A stretch of 64,000 nucleotides of DNA. Source: Paraphysomonas bandaiensis. Lineage: Eukaryota; Chrysophyceae. The position numbers were made by a program, and so were the translations under genes. Every line of letters starts with the position of its first letter. The first letter of the stretch is position 1. The stretch is from positions 1 to 64,000 of the forward strand of contig CBFFRP010000076.1 in the NCBI GenBank assembly GCA_965644295.1, in the 5' to 3' direction. The notes under the pieces were generated by a model. It was not told the origin of the DNA, ran no database searches, and worked only from the letters and a program-made list of their open reading frames with translations. Below are positions 1-11,110 of the stretch, in pieces.

Positions 1-1257
1 GTTACGTATTGCTTCATAATTCTTTCTAAGGGTTACGACGAATTTTGGAGAGGTTTCTTTCGTGAACCCCTGCGTGAAATCAGCAGTGGAAGAAAGCAAG
101 GACAGGACCGTTGAGTCATATTCATATGTATATTCAGAGAAAATATCTTGTGATATCAGAGGAGGTTCTGGGCTCTCACGACTTGTCATAGGCGTCTTAT
201 AGTCAGCAAACGAAATCTCTAAGGAGGATAGGGCAATAGAGTCCCCAGAAGACATGCGGGAAGTACGTACTCTTCGTAAGTCTCGTAGATTTGACTTCGT
301 CACACTCGAATGCGATACATCTACCACAAACACCCCTCTTTCTCCAATAACCTTTCCTACCCGGCGCGTCCACGGGCCTGTGACAACCAGAGCTGTATTC
401 TCATCAACCCCATATGCCACCATCTCCCCCACAGGGTGCGATATAGTGTCAACCACAAGTGATACCAAACGACCCTGTCGACCACGATTGGCGAAGTGAG
501 TGTCAATTAGACCATAGGGGAAAAGCCCTATGCCCCCTGGGCCATAACCGGAGAGTTTATTTGGATTTGGAAGTTCCGCGGTGTACCAGAATGTCGTTGT
601 GCCATTCAATATACCAGTGTATGACACTCCTCCTGTTATCATTGTATGGCTTGTTTGGACATCAGTACCTGCCGAGGTACCAGCAACTACACCCCCCGTC
701 TCAAGTAATGTCTCCTTGATGGCCATTAAAGCATCAGATGGCTGTTTCTCATTATTGTTGTAAAAAGAGTATATAATTCTAGATTGATCCCCACCACCAA
801 AAACAAATCCGGAAAGGGTTTTAATGTGCGCGATGACACCAGGGTCAGTGTTGTTACCTTTCGTGTCAACAGTAACAGGAATATAGTAAACTTCAGCTGC
901 CCCGTACTTAGTTAACAGTTCTTGGTAATAAACCCAGCTTGAATCTTCGTTACAACATGGGTTTTCCGAAGCGGCAGATATAACTCCAAATCGAGCCTTT
1001 CCAACCCCTCCGCCTGCACAGATATTCATCATTCATGTTACCACAACAACGACAAGTGCCAACCTAAACCAATGATTGTGTTCCAAATTTCATAGTTATT
1101 TTCATCCAGCCCTCCACCTAATGACACAGGAATAAATACATTATACAACCATAAGATTAAATCTACCGACTAAGACGAGGCTATAATTTTTTCCAGTGAA
1201 CGAGGCGTAACAGACAGCAATAACAGACAGCAGTACATACACGGACGCCTTGACCAT
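1..1257 (-). CDS. Secreted cyanophycinase-like peptidase (family S51), partial at the left edge
   Basis: Cyanophycinases cut the storage polymer cyanophycin into beta-Asp-Arg dipeptides. The gene is found only by joining exons: 1167-1257, 1070-1117 and 1-1013, with GT-AG introns of 49 and 56 nt; 384 codons lie in the window and the stop is beyond it. The start at 1257 opens a signal peptide (MVKASVYVLLSVIAVCYAS). Family motifs follow in order: LVLVGGG, FGVISAAS, FGGGDQSRI, the nucleophile block VVAGTSAG, DTHFANRGRQGRL and YGVDENTALVV. The usual Gln after Asp in the D-Q-H-F block is Thr here. Bacterial enzymes are about 270 residues, so this one carries a long, Ser-rich C-terminal extension. 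The family also contains dipeptidase E, but these motifs fit cyanophycinase better. Substrate is inferred from family only. It is divergent from the PDI-like gene across a giant microsatellite. Confidence 0.88.
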
Positions 1258-1352
1258 TGAATAAAGTCTTTGAATAGGAATGGTGCGGTAGATCTGACAC
1301 CATCTGCAGGAAGCTGACAGACGGTCACATTCTCCATACCACAACGTCCATG

Positions 1353-2916
1353 CATACCTACCTACCTACCTACCTACAGTACCTACCTACCTACCTACCT
1401 ACCTACCTACCTACCTACCTACCTACCTACCTACCTACCTACCTACCTACCTACCTACCTACCTACCTACCTACCTACCTACCTACCTACCTACCTACCT
1501 ACATACATACATACATACATACATACATACATACATACATACATACATACATACATACATACATACATACATACATACATACATACATACATACATACAT
1601 ACATACATACATACATACATACATACATACATACATACATACATACATACATACATACATACATACATACATACATACATACATACATACATACATACAT
1701 ACATACATACATACATACATACATACATACATACATACATACATACATACATACATACATACATACATACATACATACATACATACATACATACATACAT
1801 ACATACATACATACATACATACATACATACATACATACATACATACATACATACATACATACATACATACATACATACATACATACATACATACATACAT
1901 ACATACATACATACATACATACATACATACATACATACATACATACATACATACATACATACATACATACATACATACATACATACATACATACATACAT
2001 ACATACATACATACATACATACATACATACATACATACATACATACATACATACATACATACATACATACATACATACATACATACATACATACATACAT
2101 ACATACATACATACATACATACATACATACATACATACATACATACATACATACATACATACATACATACATACATACATACATACATACATACATACAT
2201 ACATACATACATACATACATACATACATACATACATACATACATACATACATACATACATACATACATACATACATACATACATACATACATACATACAT
2301 ACATACATACATACATACATACATACATACATACATACATACATACATACATACATACATACATACATACATACATACATACATACATACATACATACAT
2401 ACATACATACATACATACATACATACATACATACATACATACATACATACATACATACATACATACATACATACATACATACATACATACATACATACAT
2501 ACATACATACATACATACATACATACATACATACATACATACATACATACATACATACATACATACATACATACATACATACATACATACATACATACAT
2601 ACATACATACATACATACATACATACATACATACATACATACATACATACATACATACATACATACATACATACATACATACATACATACATACATACAT
2701 ACATACATACATACATACATACATACATACATACATACATACATACATACATACATACATACATACATACATACATACATACATACATACATACATACAT
2801 ACATACATACATACATACATACATACATACATACATACATACATACATACATACATACATACATACATACATACATACATACATACATACATACATACAT
2901 ACATACATACATACAT
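1353..2916. repeat. Giant tetranucleotide array, (CTAC)n then (ACAT)354
   Basis: About 150 bp of CTAC units (one small interruption near 1378) change at 1501 into 1,416 bp of ACAT with no visible error, exactly 354 units. The array fills the shared upstream region of the cyanophycinase-like gene (ATG 1257, -) and the PDI-like gene (ATG 2984, +). Long open frames through it on both strands are artefacts of the repeat, because ACAT contains no stop codon in any phase. True length may differ from the assembled length. Confidence 0.97.
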
Positions 2917-2983
2917 GCAGACCCTCTTGTACACCACCACATCATATATATTGTAGCTCATTAAGGTACAACCAAATACAAGT

Positions 2984-3442
2984 ATGCACGCCAGGTCTCT
3001 GTTTTCTTTGACGGTTCTTATAATTGCATCGGTTAGCGCCAGTGACGTGGTGACCTTAACTGTGGCCAACTTTGATGAGCACACGAAAGCTACCACCGGT
3101 GACAATGGGTCATGGCTCGTCGAATTTTATGCGCCTTGGTGCGGTCATTGCAAAAAGCTTCAGCCAATCTGGGAAGAGCTCGCAACTAATGTGAAGGGAT
3201 CGATCAATGTTGCTAAGGTGGATGTGACAGATAATCGCGATCTGGGTACACGTTTTGGAATCAAGGTATTCGTATTTGCGAAAAATTTGGTACGCAGTTG
3301 TTAATATAATATTCAGGGATTCCCAACAGTGAAATTTTTCCATGAAGGCTCTGTGTATGACTACAAGGGGGCAAGGACTGTTGCTGCATTCAAGGAGTTC
3401 GTAACTGATGGGTTTACCAAAACTGAAGGTAAACGGCTCTAA
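2984..3442 (+). CDS. Small PDI-like thioredoxin-domain protein with signal peptide
   Basis: Predicted to form or isomerise disulfides in the ER. Exons 2984-3265 and 3317-3442 with a 51-nt intron give 135 residues. Residues 1-19 are a signal peptide. One thioredoxin domain carries the active site FYAPWCGHCKK at about residues 47-57, and exon 2 begins with the GFPTVKFF strand holding the cis-proline. It has one domain, whereas classical PDI has four, and no KDEL-like C-terminus. The 3' end is uncertain: GTAAAC at 3430 followed by a pyrimidine tract and CCCAG at 3464 could be a 35-nt intron, which would replace the last few residues with about 27 others. It is divergent from the cyanophycinase-like gene; ER-lumenal disulfide work is inferred. 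Confidence 0.85.
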
Positions 3443-3640
3443 GCACTTCTTTTTTCTACCCAGTATATCCAGCTTACTTTGGAATCTGCGGAGATATGAT
3501 AATAATAATAAGAAGAAGAACTATATTGACATCTGCACCATGTTGAGCTATGATACTGTTTAATGATACTACAGCGTAGAGCTCTCAATACATTCAGTTA
3601 TTGAATTTAAGGCGTAGTTGGCACTCTATATATATTAAGT

Positions 3641-5174
3641 CAGGGCCTGGTAGCCATTAATGGGCCATTAATGGTAATGCCATTAAAATTGCGGGGAATT
3701 GGACTACCATTAATGGGCCATATAGAACTGAGTGTTCTTAAGAGTATAGTCTCTCCTCTGTACTCCGAAGAAACTCTAAACAATATTAAACAACAATGCT
3801 CATGCAACTCTACAGGCACTCTGTGGCAACCTTGTTCACTATCTTCTCAATGCATTCTAGAGTTAGAGAATAGTGTCCTGAGCGATATCCATAGCAACGT
3901 AGGAATATACCCAAAAACTCTAAAATAATCATTGAAAACATGCATATTTCACCTAGAAACATTCATAAAAACACTATTTTTCCCCAAAGTACACAACTAC
4001 AATATACTCTGTGCTGTATTTATACATATACAGATCACATTAAGCAACGATGATGGCCAAAACAATCGATGGCAGTGTAATTTACAGAGTCTTCTTCCGA
4101 GTGGTTTCAGAGAATCCTCTCAGTGCTCTGTATCTTATTGTTCGTTGTGCAATGATCTCCTTTAACAAGATATACTGCGAGGTTACACGAGTTGTGTGAA
4201 TCATATAGCCAAGAAGGGCACCAAACATGCGGATTTTTCTTGACGAGAGGAACTCGAGAGAATTTTGGGAAGTGAGAGACTTCACGGGGGCGATTTATTG
4301 TTTTGTAAGAAAGAAAGTATCTCCTGCTGCAAGGAACTTATTTCGGTGGTTGGAATGGATAGTCATGAACGACGAACCATTTTCTATTGTGGAGAATAAG
4401 TATGTTCGGAAGAGATGGAACCAATTTGTACCAAGCCCGCCAGTTATTTGATATGCTGCTACAAGAATTTCCAGAGCTGGATCCGTACCTTTCCCCGAAT
4501 GCAAGCATTGTTGTCAGTGCAAATTTTGAGAAGGCAGTGGCTAAAATTCAAGGGAGCGATGAAAGAGAGTTGACAGGCAATGAGAGAAGAGCAGTTAGAC
4601 ATGTGCAACTGGATTCATCCATGGAGGTTGGTGTACCCGACAGAAATAACGAGGACGAGAGTGAAGGAACTGATTTTGCATGTTCTGGACAGCGTCGAGG
4701 TCACCAAGAGAGCTCGACTTGGTACCTATGAGTCCAACTACCGCTGCTTGCTTCATATTGAAGCACAATCTACTTTTGTTGAGAGGCTCTTTAGTCGTGC
4801 AACGTTGATTATGACACCTGAGCGTAGAAACATGAATCCATATAATATCGACTAGAATCGGTGCTATTCCTACGAGCCAATTACATGTTGTGGGATGTTT
4901 ATACCCTCCATAAAGCCCTGCAAGAAGATCCTGATGTGTCAGTAGAGAGCGAGAAATAGTTAAAATTTGTAGTCTCTATATTTAACTGAAAATTAGCAAT
5001 TAAGGGAGCACAACAGTATCTATTATATGAGTGATGCTATCTACTTTAAGTTTTAGTAGGTATTAATGGCCATTAATGCGCCATTATAATTGCCGGGACA
5101 TTTTTCATTAATGCCATTATAATTGCCGGGAGCTGGACTACCATTAATGGGCCATTAATGGTTACCAGGCCCTG
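3641..5174 (+). mobile_element. hAT-type DNA transposon with intact ends and decayed transposase
   Basis: The element starts CAGGGCCTGGTAGCCATTAA and ends with the inverted form CCAGGCCCTG. It is flanked by a perfect 8-bp duplication TATTAAGT (3633-3640 and 5175-5182), as expected for hAT. Subterminal DNA repeats CCATTAATGG and an AATTGCCGGGA block. Broken frames between about 4227 and 4855 keep pieces of a hAT transposase. The clearest is the C-terminal dimerisation motif FVERLFSRATLIMTPERR at about 4774-4827. No intact reading frame remains, so it is non-autonomous. The same ends occur in the MITE at 51965-53508 and a fragment at 17075. Confidence 0.9.
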
Positions 5175-5182
5175 TATTAAGT

Positions 5183-6220
5183 CATATTTTAGGATACAGA
5201 GAGTACATTTTACACGAATTGTCCCTAGTTAGATAAGCTGGAAACAAACAATCCAAAAAAAGTCATCCTTCTCTCTGTTGAACATTGCTTTATGATAAGA
5301 AAATCAAGTAGTACTTAATACTTAAAGGTCCTTATTGAAGGTCGTCAGCTACTTGAAGAATACAGTAGTTGAAAACTGTAGAACATGAATTAGTGATATA
5401 TATGATGTAAACTATATGTTAGTGAAACTGAAATATATTGACTGTATACGATCGTGACTATCTATGATCTGATAGTATTGAATGGTAGTAGGTAGTAGGT
5501 GACAGAAGACAGAATAGTATTAGTAAATGATAAATGACAATGAATGGCAAATAATGATACTGAATATAACTTTACTATTTGATTATTGAGTAAGTTCAAC
5601 ATTCATTCTGTTGTCAAACCCTGATATTGTGGCGGATGGGTGTTCAGACTATAATATTTACCTATGTTTTATCAGATTGAGGTGATCAACTGGACTAATA
5701 AACGCAAGGTGTGGATCATGCGTAAGAATCGAAACCATTGTATGACTAATCCTAATCGAATCAAGCATAAGGAGGATCTCTAGAAGTGGTTACAGAGGAA
5801 GAAGTATACCCGTTTCAGTTCGATATTAGATGCAGTCCAACCTGTAGCACTAGACACACGCAGTTTGTGAGTGTCTACATCAATTGACGGTTAGTGCGGT
5901 ATTACTCAGAAAGTGCAAGAATTAGATTATCCTTCTACTGATGTTGCTAGCTACAGACTATCAATTCTTTTGTGTCGAAATAGAAATAATGGTAACCATT
6001 AGTCGCAGATTCGATGAAACCATATGTCTGACTGAGGAAATCACTCAGGAAGTTTATACGCAGTTACTCAAAATAGCTCTCTCTACATATTATATATATC
6101 TTACTATGTTCTCAGAGGATATTGATGTGAGCTCAATTAGGCCAGCCTTGCAATGCGTCAACGACATGGTCCTTAGGCCACGAGACTGAAAGAACACGTA
6201 CGTGCGATCCCCTAGTGACC
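5183..6220. other. AT-rich intergenic DNA, no gene seen
   Basis: This is 3' flanking DNA between convergent genes. Only short unconvincing frames occur, the longest 82 codons at 5941-6189. A segment with AATGATAC/AGTAGGTAG-type short repeats lies near 5480-5560. Confidence 0.5.
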
Positions 6221-6620
6221 AACAATGTCAAGCAAATGAAATATGGATTGGTGTGTTTAGGGGTTAGTAGTATTATACCTTCGGTATCAACATCATCTAA
6301 CCTTTATTGCTTGTTAATTTAATTTATTATACTAAAACAGAAATTTTACAAAGATTTTATTATATATATTATATTATATTATATTAATTAAGTATGATTT
6401 TAAGTAAAAATAAGAAGTGAAAAAGTGAGAAAAAAGAAGTGAGTATAAGTATTAAAAAAATAAAAAATTGATAATTATATAAAAATAAAACTTTTATTAA
6501 ATAAATTATAATAATTTCAGTTTAGTATAAATTAAATTAACAAACAATAAGGGTTAGATATGGAAGGTATAATAACTGACCCCAAAAATTCCACTGCATT
6601 TCATTTGCTTGACGTTGTTG
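6221..6620. mobile_element. 400-bp palindromic MITE with long terminal inverted repeats
   Basis: The left arm begins AACAATGTCAAGCAAATGAA and the right arm ends with its inverse, TTCATTTGCTTGACGTTGTT. The arms pair, with mismatches, over roughly 130 bp and include GGGGTTAG/GACCCC and TTATTGCTTGTTAATTTAAT blocks. The centre is very AT-rich. No coding capacity is visible. Target duplication is unclear, so the superfamily is unassigned. Confidence 0.75.
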
Positions 6621-7911
6621 TTCAGTGCCTGAATGATTGTGCGTGGGTTACCGCGTAGTGCCTATTTACAAAAACAGAAACAAAAACAAAATCGATTGCC
6701 TTGATGACTTCCTTGTCCATCATCCTAAGTGTGTGGGGTTTGCGATTTGAAGAACACTGTGGAAACTACACCGGACGACTAGGTCCCGAGAAACTGCCCA
6801 ATTCTCATTGGAAAGAAAAGATAAAATGTATTCTATTGCACATATATTTGCATTCGTTAATTAATGTTATTTATTGTATGTTCCCACGTGTGAGAGAGAA
6901 ATTTTGAAAGGATCAATTAAATATCGCATCTTGAAATGTATTGCAAATATGTCTACATACTGAAAACGATTGGTTTCGCATCTTAAAAGGATTTGCAGTT
7001 TGCTTGATGCATCATAGATAGTTTAAATATTCTGACTTCACAAGATACTTGCTCCGAAGTATTAGTGGACTGGAGGAGAGCATACGAGGACGTTGACAGA
7101 ACTCCGGACGAATCATCATATATTCCAAGTTCCCAGGAAAATCGGCCCTATGTATTATCTTCAGACGAAGATATTTGCGATTTCGATGAAGGTAGTGATT
7201 TTGAGGAGTTGATGAATACCTCCATTTTTACTCCGCCAAAGAAGAAAAGGGGGTTTGAGTGGAACAAAATTGTACCATCTCACTAAATTGCTCATCCGAT
7301 GATTGTGAGGTTCGCTGCCCATGAAATAAAGATTGCTGTGGAGCTACACCGAACTTGATCATCAGAAACAGCCCGATTTTTATTCGACTGTGACGACGAA
7401 GAGTGAGACATATAGCATTTTGATTTTTGAATTTATGGCTACAGTATGCTCCCCTGTCTGTTTGACTAGGTGAATACCCACTTCCACCTAGTCAACCTAG
7501 TCATTGTAATGTTAAAAATCTAAATTTAATAACTAGGTTTTCACACCAATTTCGAGTGACTAGAAAATTCCAATAAATTGACTAGGTTGAAAATAGATCC
7601 TCATAACTTCTCTTTAACGATTAAGGTATAAAATATAAAATGACCAAAAGTCAATATGATGCTCTCGTTGAACGATTAACTTCATTCTGGCTACAAAGCT
7701 ATCAACTTCTATGTAAGTTCTTGTACAAGCATATAGAGTAGGTTTCAAATACTTCTACAGTACTCTAAGCGCAACAATTAGCGATTCTGTTGAACGATAT
7801 GTAAAAATGTTGTTGATTATAAATACAAGTTCATTCGTTGGTGGTGGGCATATTTGCATTTACTTCCAAAGAATTTCATAACAATCAACTAAACCACGAC
7901 GAAAACAAAAC
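6621..7911. repeat. Transposon debris between convergent genes
   Basis: It contains GAGAAACTGCCCAATTCTCA-type sequence (about 6785) and a block around 7300-7600 with CTACACCGAACTTGA and several ACTAGGTT motifs. Both recur together at 17360-17660, so they belong to one dispersed element. A 73-codon acidic frame at 7065-7286 ending in a basic PPKKKR stretch may be a remnant; I do not call it a gene. Confidence 0.5.
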
Positions 7912-8385
7912 TCATTTATGAGATCGTTGCATGCTTCGTGCCATCTCCCTCATCATCACCATGAAAACATCAAAATCCACCACAGCAACTAATATTTGCC
8001 CAAAAATAGCATACGTGCTATCAGAATCTTCTTCTGACTTCTCCCTTAGAGCATCATAAAAATCATAAGGGGTGCATCCTTGTTTTTTAATAAATTCTTC
8101 GAGCAGCCGTTCAAAGAGATCCTTGAATTTTTGGTGCAATTCAGTGTAAACTAGTTTGTACTCCTCGGACTCCAAATCGATGACATCACATTCTTCCTTA
8201 GCAAACCTTTCAAAGGTGTTTGTGAAAGAATCGTCTTCATAAAAGTATTTTTGTACGCGGTCAATTAGCTCAGTACCGCTTATTTTATCTTCCTTTCCCT
8301 CAGATTTCTTTCCTTCAGAAAAACTCCTCTTGCTGTCATAAGCTCCATCGTAATCATCCATATCATCATCATCATATTTACTCAT
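7912..8385 (-). CDS. ARL2BP/BART-domain protein (ARL2-binding protein-like)
   Basis: The BART domain binds the GTP form of ARL2/ARL3-type small GTPases, in mitochondrial and ciliary or microtubule functions in animals. The start at 8385 (MSKYDDDD) is chosen over an in-frame ATG 25 codons upstream because the product then opens with an acidic, charged, disordered region of about 45 residues. The BART helical domain fills the rest (about residues 48-150), with the family pattern F..F........E.KL.YT..H..F....E..... and a final DF..F..MM.EM helix. The product is 157 residues, close to animal ARL2BP at about 163. Intronless. It is divergent from the gene at 8746, with a 360-bp gap. Cilium involvement is not testable here. 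Confidence 0.8.
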   Translation of the reverse strand: MSKYDDDDMDDYDGAYDSKRSFSEGKKSEGKEDKISGTELIDRVQKYFYEDDSFTNTFERFAKEECDVIDLESEEYKLVYTELHQKFKDLFERLLEEFIKKQGCTPYDFYDALREKSEEDSDSTYAIFGQILVAVVDFDVFMVMMREMARSMQRSHK

Positions 8386-8745
8386 TATCGAATCTTGTTG
8401 AAGGACGCGCCAGTAGCAGATAATACTTATAATTGCCCCAAAATCCGCAGGAAAGTCCAAAGATGATTATGGTGTTGTATATATATATATATATAAGCTG
8501 CACACTGTAGTGCTGTGTAGAAACAGGCTCTCAAATAGTAATACATACTCTGCTGTATATACAACATACACTACACACGAGTTATAGATACACAGATATA
8601 TGCAGAATGCACGGTACAATATACCGTATACCAGAATACATTGTCTGACCTGTGCTGTGCACGTTACTTGTAGTCATATGCATGGCATGGAAGCAGTTAT
8701 CAAGCTCCAATTTAGTCTTGTAACAATATTGCCACACAGGGCTTC
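8386..8745. promoter_or_regulatory. Shared divergent upstream region
   Basis: This is the gap between the ARL2BP-like ATG and the + strand gene. It holds a TA run (8476-8496), CTGCTGTATATAC near 8550 and the palindromic ATATACCGTATACC near 8619. Similar GTATAC/CTGTATA sequences sit in most other divergent gaps of the window. Promoter role is inferred. Confidence 0.45.
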
Positions 8746-9852
8746 TTGTATCCTAGGCACTTTATGTGGTCTAACTGTTTCACAGGAACCACCGGTGTTG
8801 TCCGTGATTCTTATCAGAGGGTATGTCTGAGGTTGAGTGTGCAGGAGTTTATGGAGGACGAGTGCTTCAACAAGCTGCAGGAGTATGTTGGAGGGTTCAA
8901 CTTGCGGCACATATTTATAGAGTTCGATATTTCTATGAACAACCTTTGTGTTGATGTTAACTTGTCTGCGGTGCAGTCATCGATGAGTGTGCTTCAAGAC
9001 ATGACACTACCAGAAGAAAAACTTGTGTTTACTTGTGAGATAGTTAATTACACCACAGAGAACGACATTGCCGCTTCCATAATTGACTATTTATCTCCTA
9101 CCGTTATTGTTGTGAGAAGATTATCTACTCGTGACAGTACAGTGGAAGCGATATCCAGTGTTGGGGTCATATTAGAGCAACAAAATTCGAAGCACATACA
9201 TATTGGAGTCAGTGGATTAGAACTGGACGAAGTTCAGTACTGCCTTGATGCCAAGCGTGGTGTTATTAAGTTCATATGTATGGGAGCTCACCAGTATCCA
9301 AATCTTAAAGTGCACCATATCGAGCTTGCTCATTCTAGAGGTTGTAACACAATGCTTACAATAAGTGATGTCAACCCAGAAAAATTGAGTCGGCTTGATC
9401 ATTTTGCCGCAAAGTATAAACGACACCAGGCTGTGGTTTTGGCGAAAATTATTCTTCAATTGGGGGCTTTGGTAGCATTTGACTGTGGCATAGACAGTCG
9501 CTTTATATGTTCACGAGTGTCAAAGTTGTGCCACCCTTTTACCCACCTACAAGTAGGTATTATATTATATGCATATATCATTCTCATTTGTTTATAGTTG
9601 AATTTCGCCCCATCAGACGAATATCGCTTTGTCATAAGTAATGACGACATGTCATGCATATACGATGCTTCGTTAGAGAATGAGTTTCTGGAAGAGAATA
9701 AACGCATTGACCGATATGTGCTGAGACCCGAGAGTCGAACACTACGCACGAATTCTATGGTTGCCAAGCATGTTGTTAAATCCCAGAATTATATTCCTCC
9801 TGCTGACTTACCAGCACCTGTGGAGTCCAGTCATGGAGAACCGGAAGAATAG
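8746..9852 (+). CDS. Aldo/keto-reductase-fold protein, possibly glutamate-cysteine ligase modifier-like
   Basis: Two exons are clear: an open frame to 9552, then 9598-9852 after a 45-nt intron (GTAGGT...TATAG). Order and spacing resemble the second half of an AKR barrel: a PTVIVVRR strand, the helix-strand HIHIGVSGLELDEVQ (the IG-S-N/D motif of AKRs and GCLM) and MLTISDVNPEKL, like the T-x-x-D-P-x-x-L stretch of GCLM. The usual AKR catalytic Tyr/Lys/His cannot be placed. In animals GCLM is the regulatory subunit of glutathione synthesis; that role here is a guess. The first exon and start are unresolved: in-frame ATG at 8746 lies in doubtful sequence, and an ATG near 8680 with an intron is possible. 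The C-terminal 85 residues look disordered. Confidence 0.5.
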
Positions 9853-10419
9853 ATAACTTATGTACTCTAACAGTTTGTATATGCACTATTTTGTAATTAC
9901 AGTATATTAATGGTGTCTGTGAGATAGCATGCTATTACCGAATATTTGTTTTATTTACAAGTAATATAATCGAGTGATATGTGTGTTCAAGGTCAGTTAA
10001 GTCGTCAGAAGTTAATTTATTGAGTGCTTAGCTTAAACAACAACAGCTTAAACAGATTGTTAGTCAGGGATTGTCAAAGTTAGAGGTAGACTAGACTTTG
10101 AGATATTGTTGACAAAAGTATAGGCCGGCACTAGGAAATATGGAAGTGGTTGAGCTTTGCATATTTGTTACTTGACCGTATTACTTGAAAACGGTATTAC
10201 ATGAATTATTTAAAAAATAATATGAATAATATCATGTAATATGTTAGTGAAACAGCAACATATTATTGACTCCATACGATCGTGACAATCTGACATATGA
10301 TAATATTGATTGATATAGTGCCGACATGAGATATAAATTTAGTAAATGACAAAAAAAGAGAAATCCACCACAATTCAATAGTGGGGCTATTTTTGGTCCT
10401 AGTCGATTAGGTGTAATTC
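9853..10419. other. Intergenic, nothing recognised
   Basis: AT-rich 3' flank after the gene ending at 9852. A 30-bp stretch at about 10260 (CATACGATCGTGACAATCTG) resembles one near 5445 (ATACGATCGTGACTATCT), so it is probably a dispersed repeat. Confidence 0.4.
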
Positions 10420-10590
10420 CTAAGTCACACCAAAGTCGGACTCGCACCTTTTTGTGGTGTTCTGGAGAATAAGTACCGGGAATATTTCTCCGGGAAACTA
10501 ACCTGAGCCGCATATATATTCAGCAGATATTGTTCTTCCTACACATAGCCAAATGCTTGTGTGGTACAAGGGATACTAATTAGTGGCACT
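10420..10590. repeat. Partial copy of the foldback element found at 24104-24378
   Basis: It shares TGTGGTGTTCTGGAGAATAAG, TACCGGGAATATTTCTCC, GAGCCGCATATAT and CTTGTGTGGTACAAGGGA with the element at 24104-24378, in the same order. Only one arm is well preserved. Confidence 0.7.
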
Positions 10591-10679
10591 GGTGTAGACG
10601 TCTTTGAGAGCCTTGACGAAAACACAGGCTTTCGGGGCATTGGGCTGCCTGCTGAAGTCAAGCATCCGGGCTAGTTCAC

Positions 10680-11110
10680 CTTAAGCACAGAGAGCAAAAG
10701 TGGTTGCACCTTGGTGCTTGCTGTGACGCACAAGCGGCTTTGTAGCGCCAAATAGAAGAATACTTGAGTTAAACACTAGATCGTTAAATTGTTTTGCTAC
10801 ATTAGTTCTGACTCTTACACGCCCATTAAGTCGAGAGGTAATACCAAAACCTGGTAAAGTGGTTTATTTTACCAGGTTTCATAATATCTATGTATTGAGT
10901 TATATTATTTACTGTAATTTGTATCTGAGAGGTTAAAGATAAAGAAAAAGTCGCAATTATAGTTGTTATTAGAGAAGTACTTATTGCGTTTCAAGTTGGC
11001 TCTGCTACTTGTGTTTTGTACTATCATATTCTCATATAGCTACATTTGCCTCTCTTAAGATTGCAAACGCTCCAACCGAATAGCCTGATTTTGGATACAT
11101 TGCATACGCA
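10680..11110. repeat. Dispersed repeat, copy 1 of a roughly 430-bp pair
   Basis: It is nearly identical to 24445-24860. Both run from AGAGAGC..AAGTGGTTGC through ACACTAG.TCGTTAAATTG, AAAACCTGGTAAAG.GGTTTA and a TAGTTGTTATTAGAGAAGTA stretch to CAACCGAATAGCCT. By eye, differences are a few percent plus small indels. Its first 60 bp resemble the 3' tail of the LINE-like family, so it may be a related retroelement end. Confidence 0.8.

Noticed and set aside
254-763. Plus-strand frames of 60-86 codons
   Set aside because: They are shadows of the minus-strand cyanophycinase exon, which has strong family motifs.
1353-2916. CRISPR-like array
   Set aside because: Pure tandem tetranucleotide with no spacers, in a eukaryotic genome.
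1350-3011. 553- and 536-codon frames of repeated IHTY or MYVC through the ACAT array
   Set aside because: They only translate a tetranucleotide repeat that has no stop in any frame. The flanking true genes use other frames and start outside the array.
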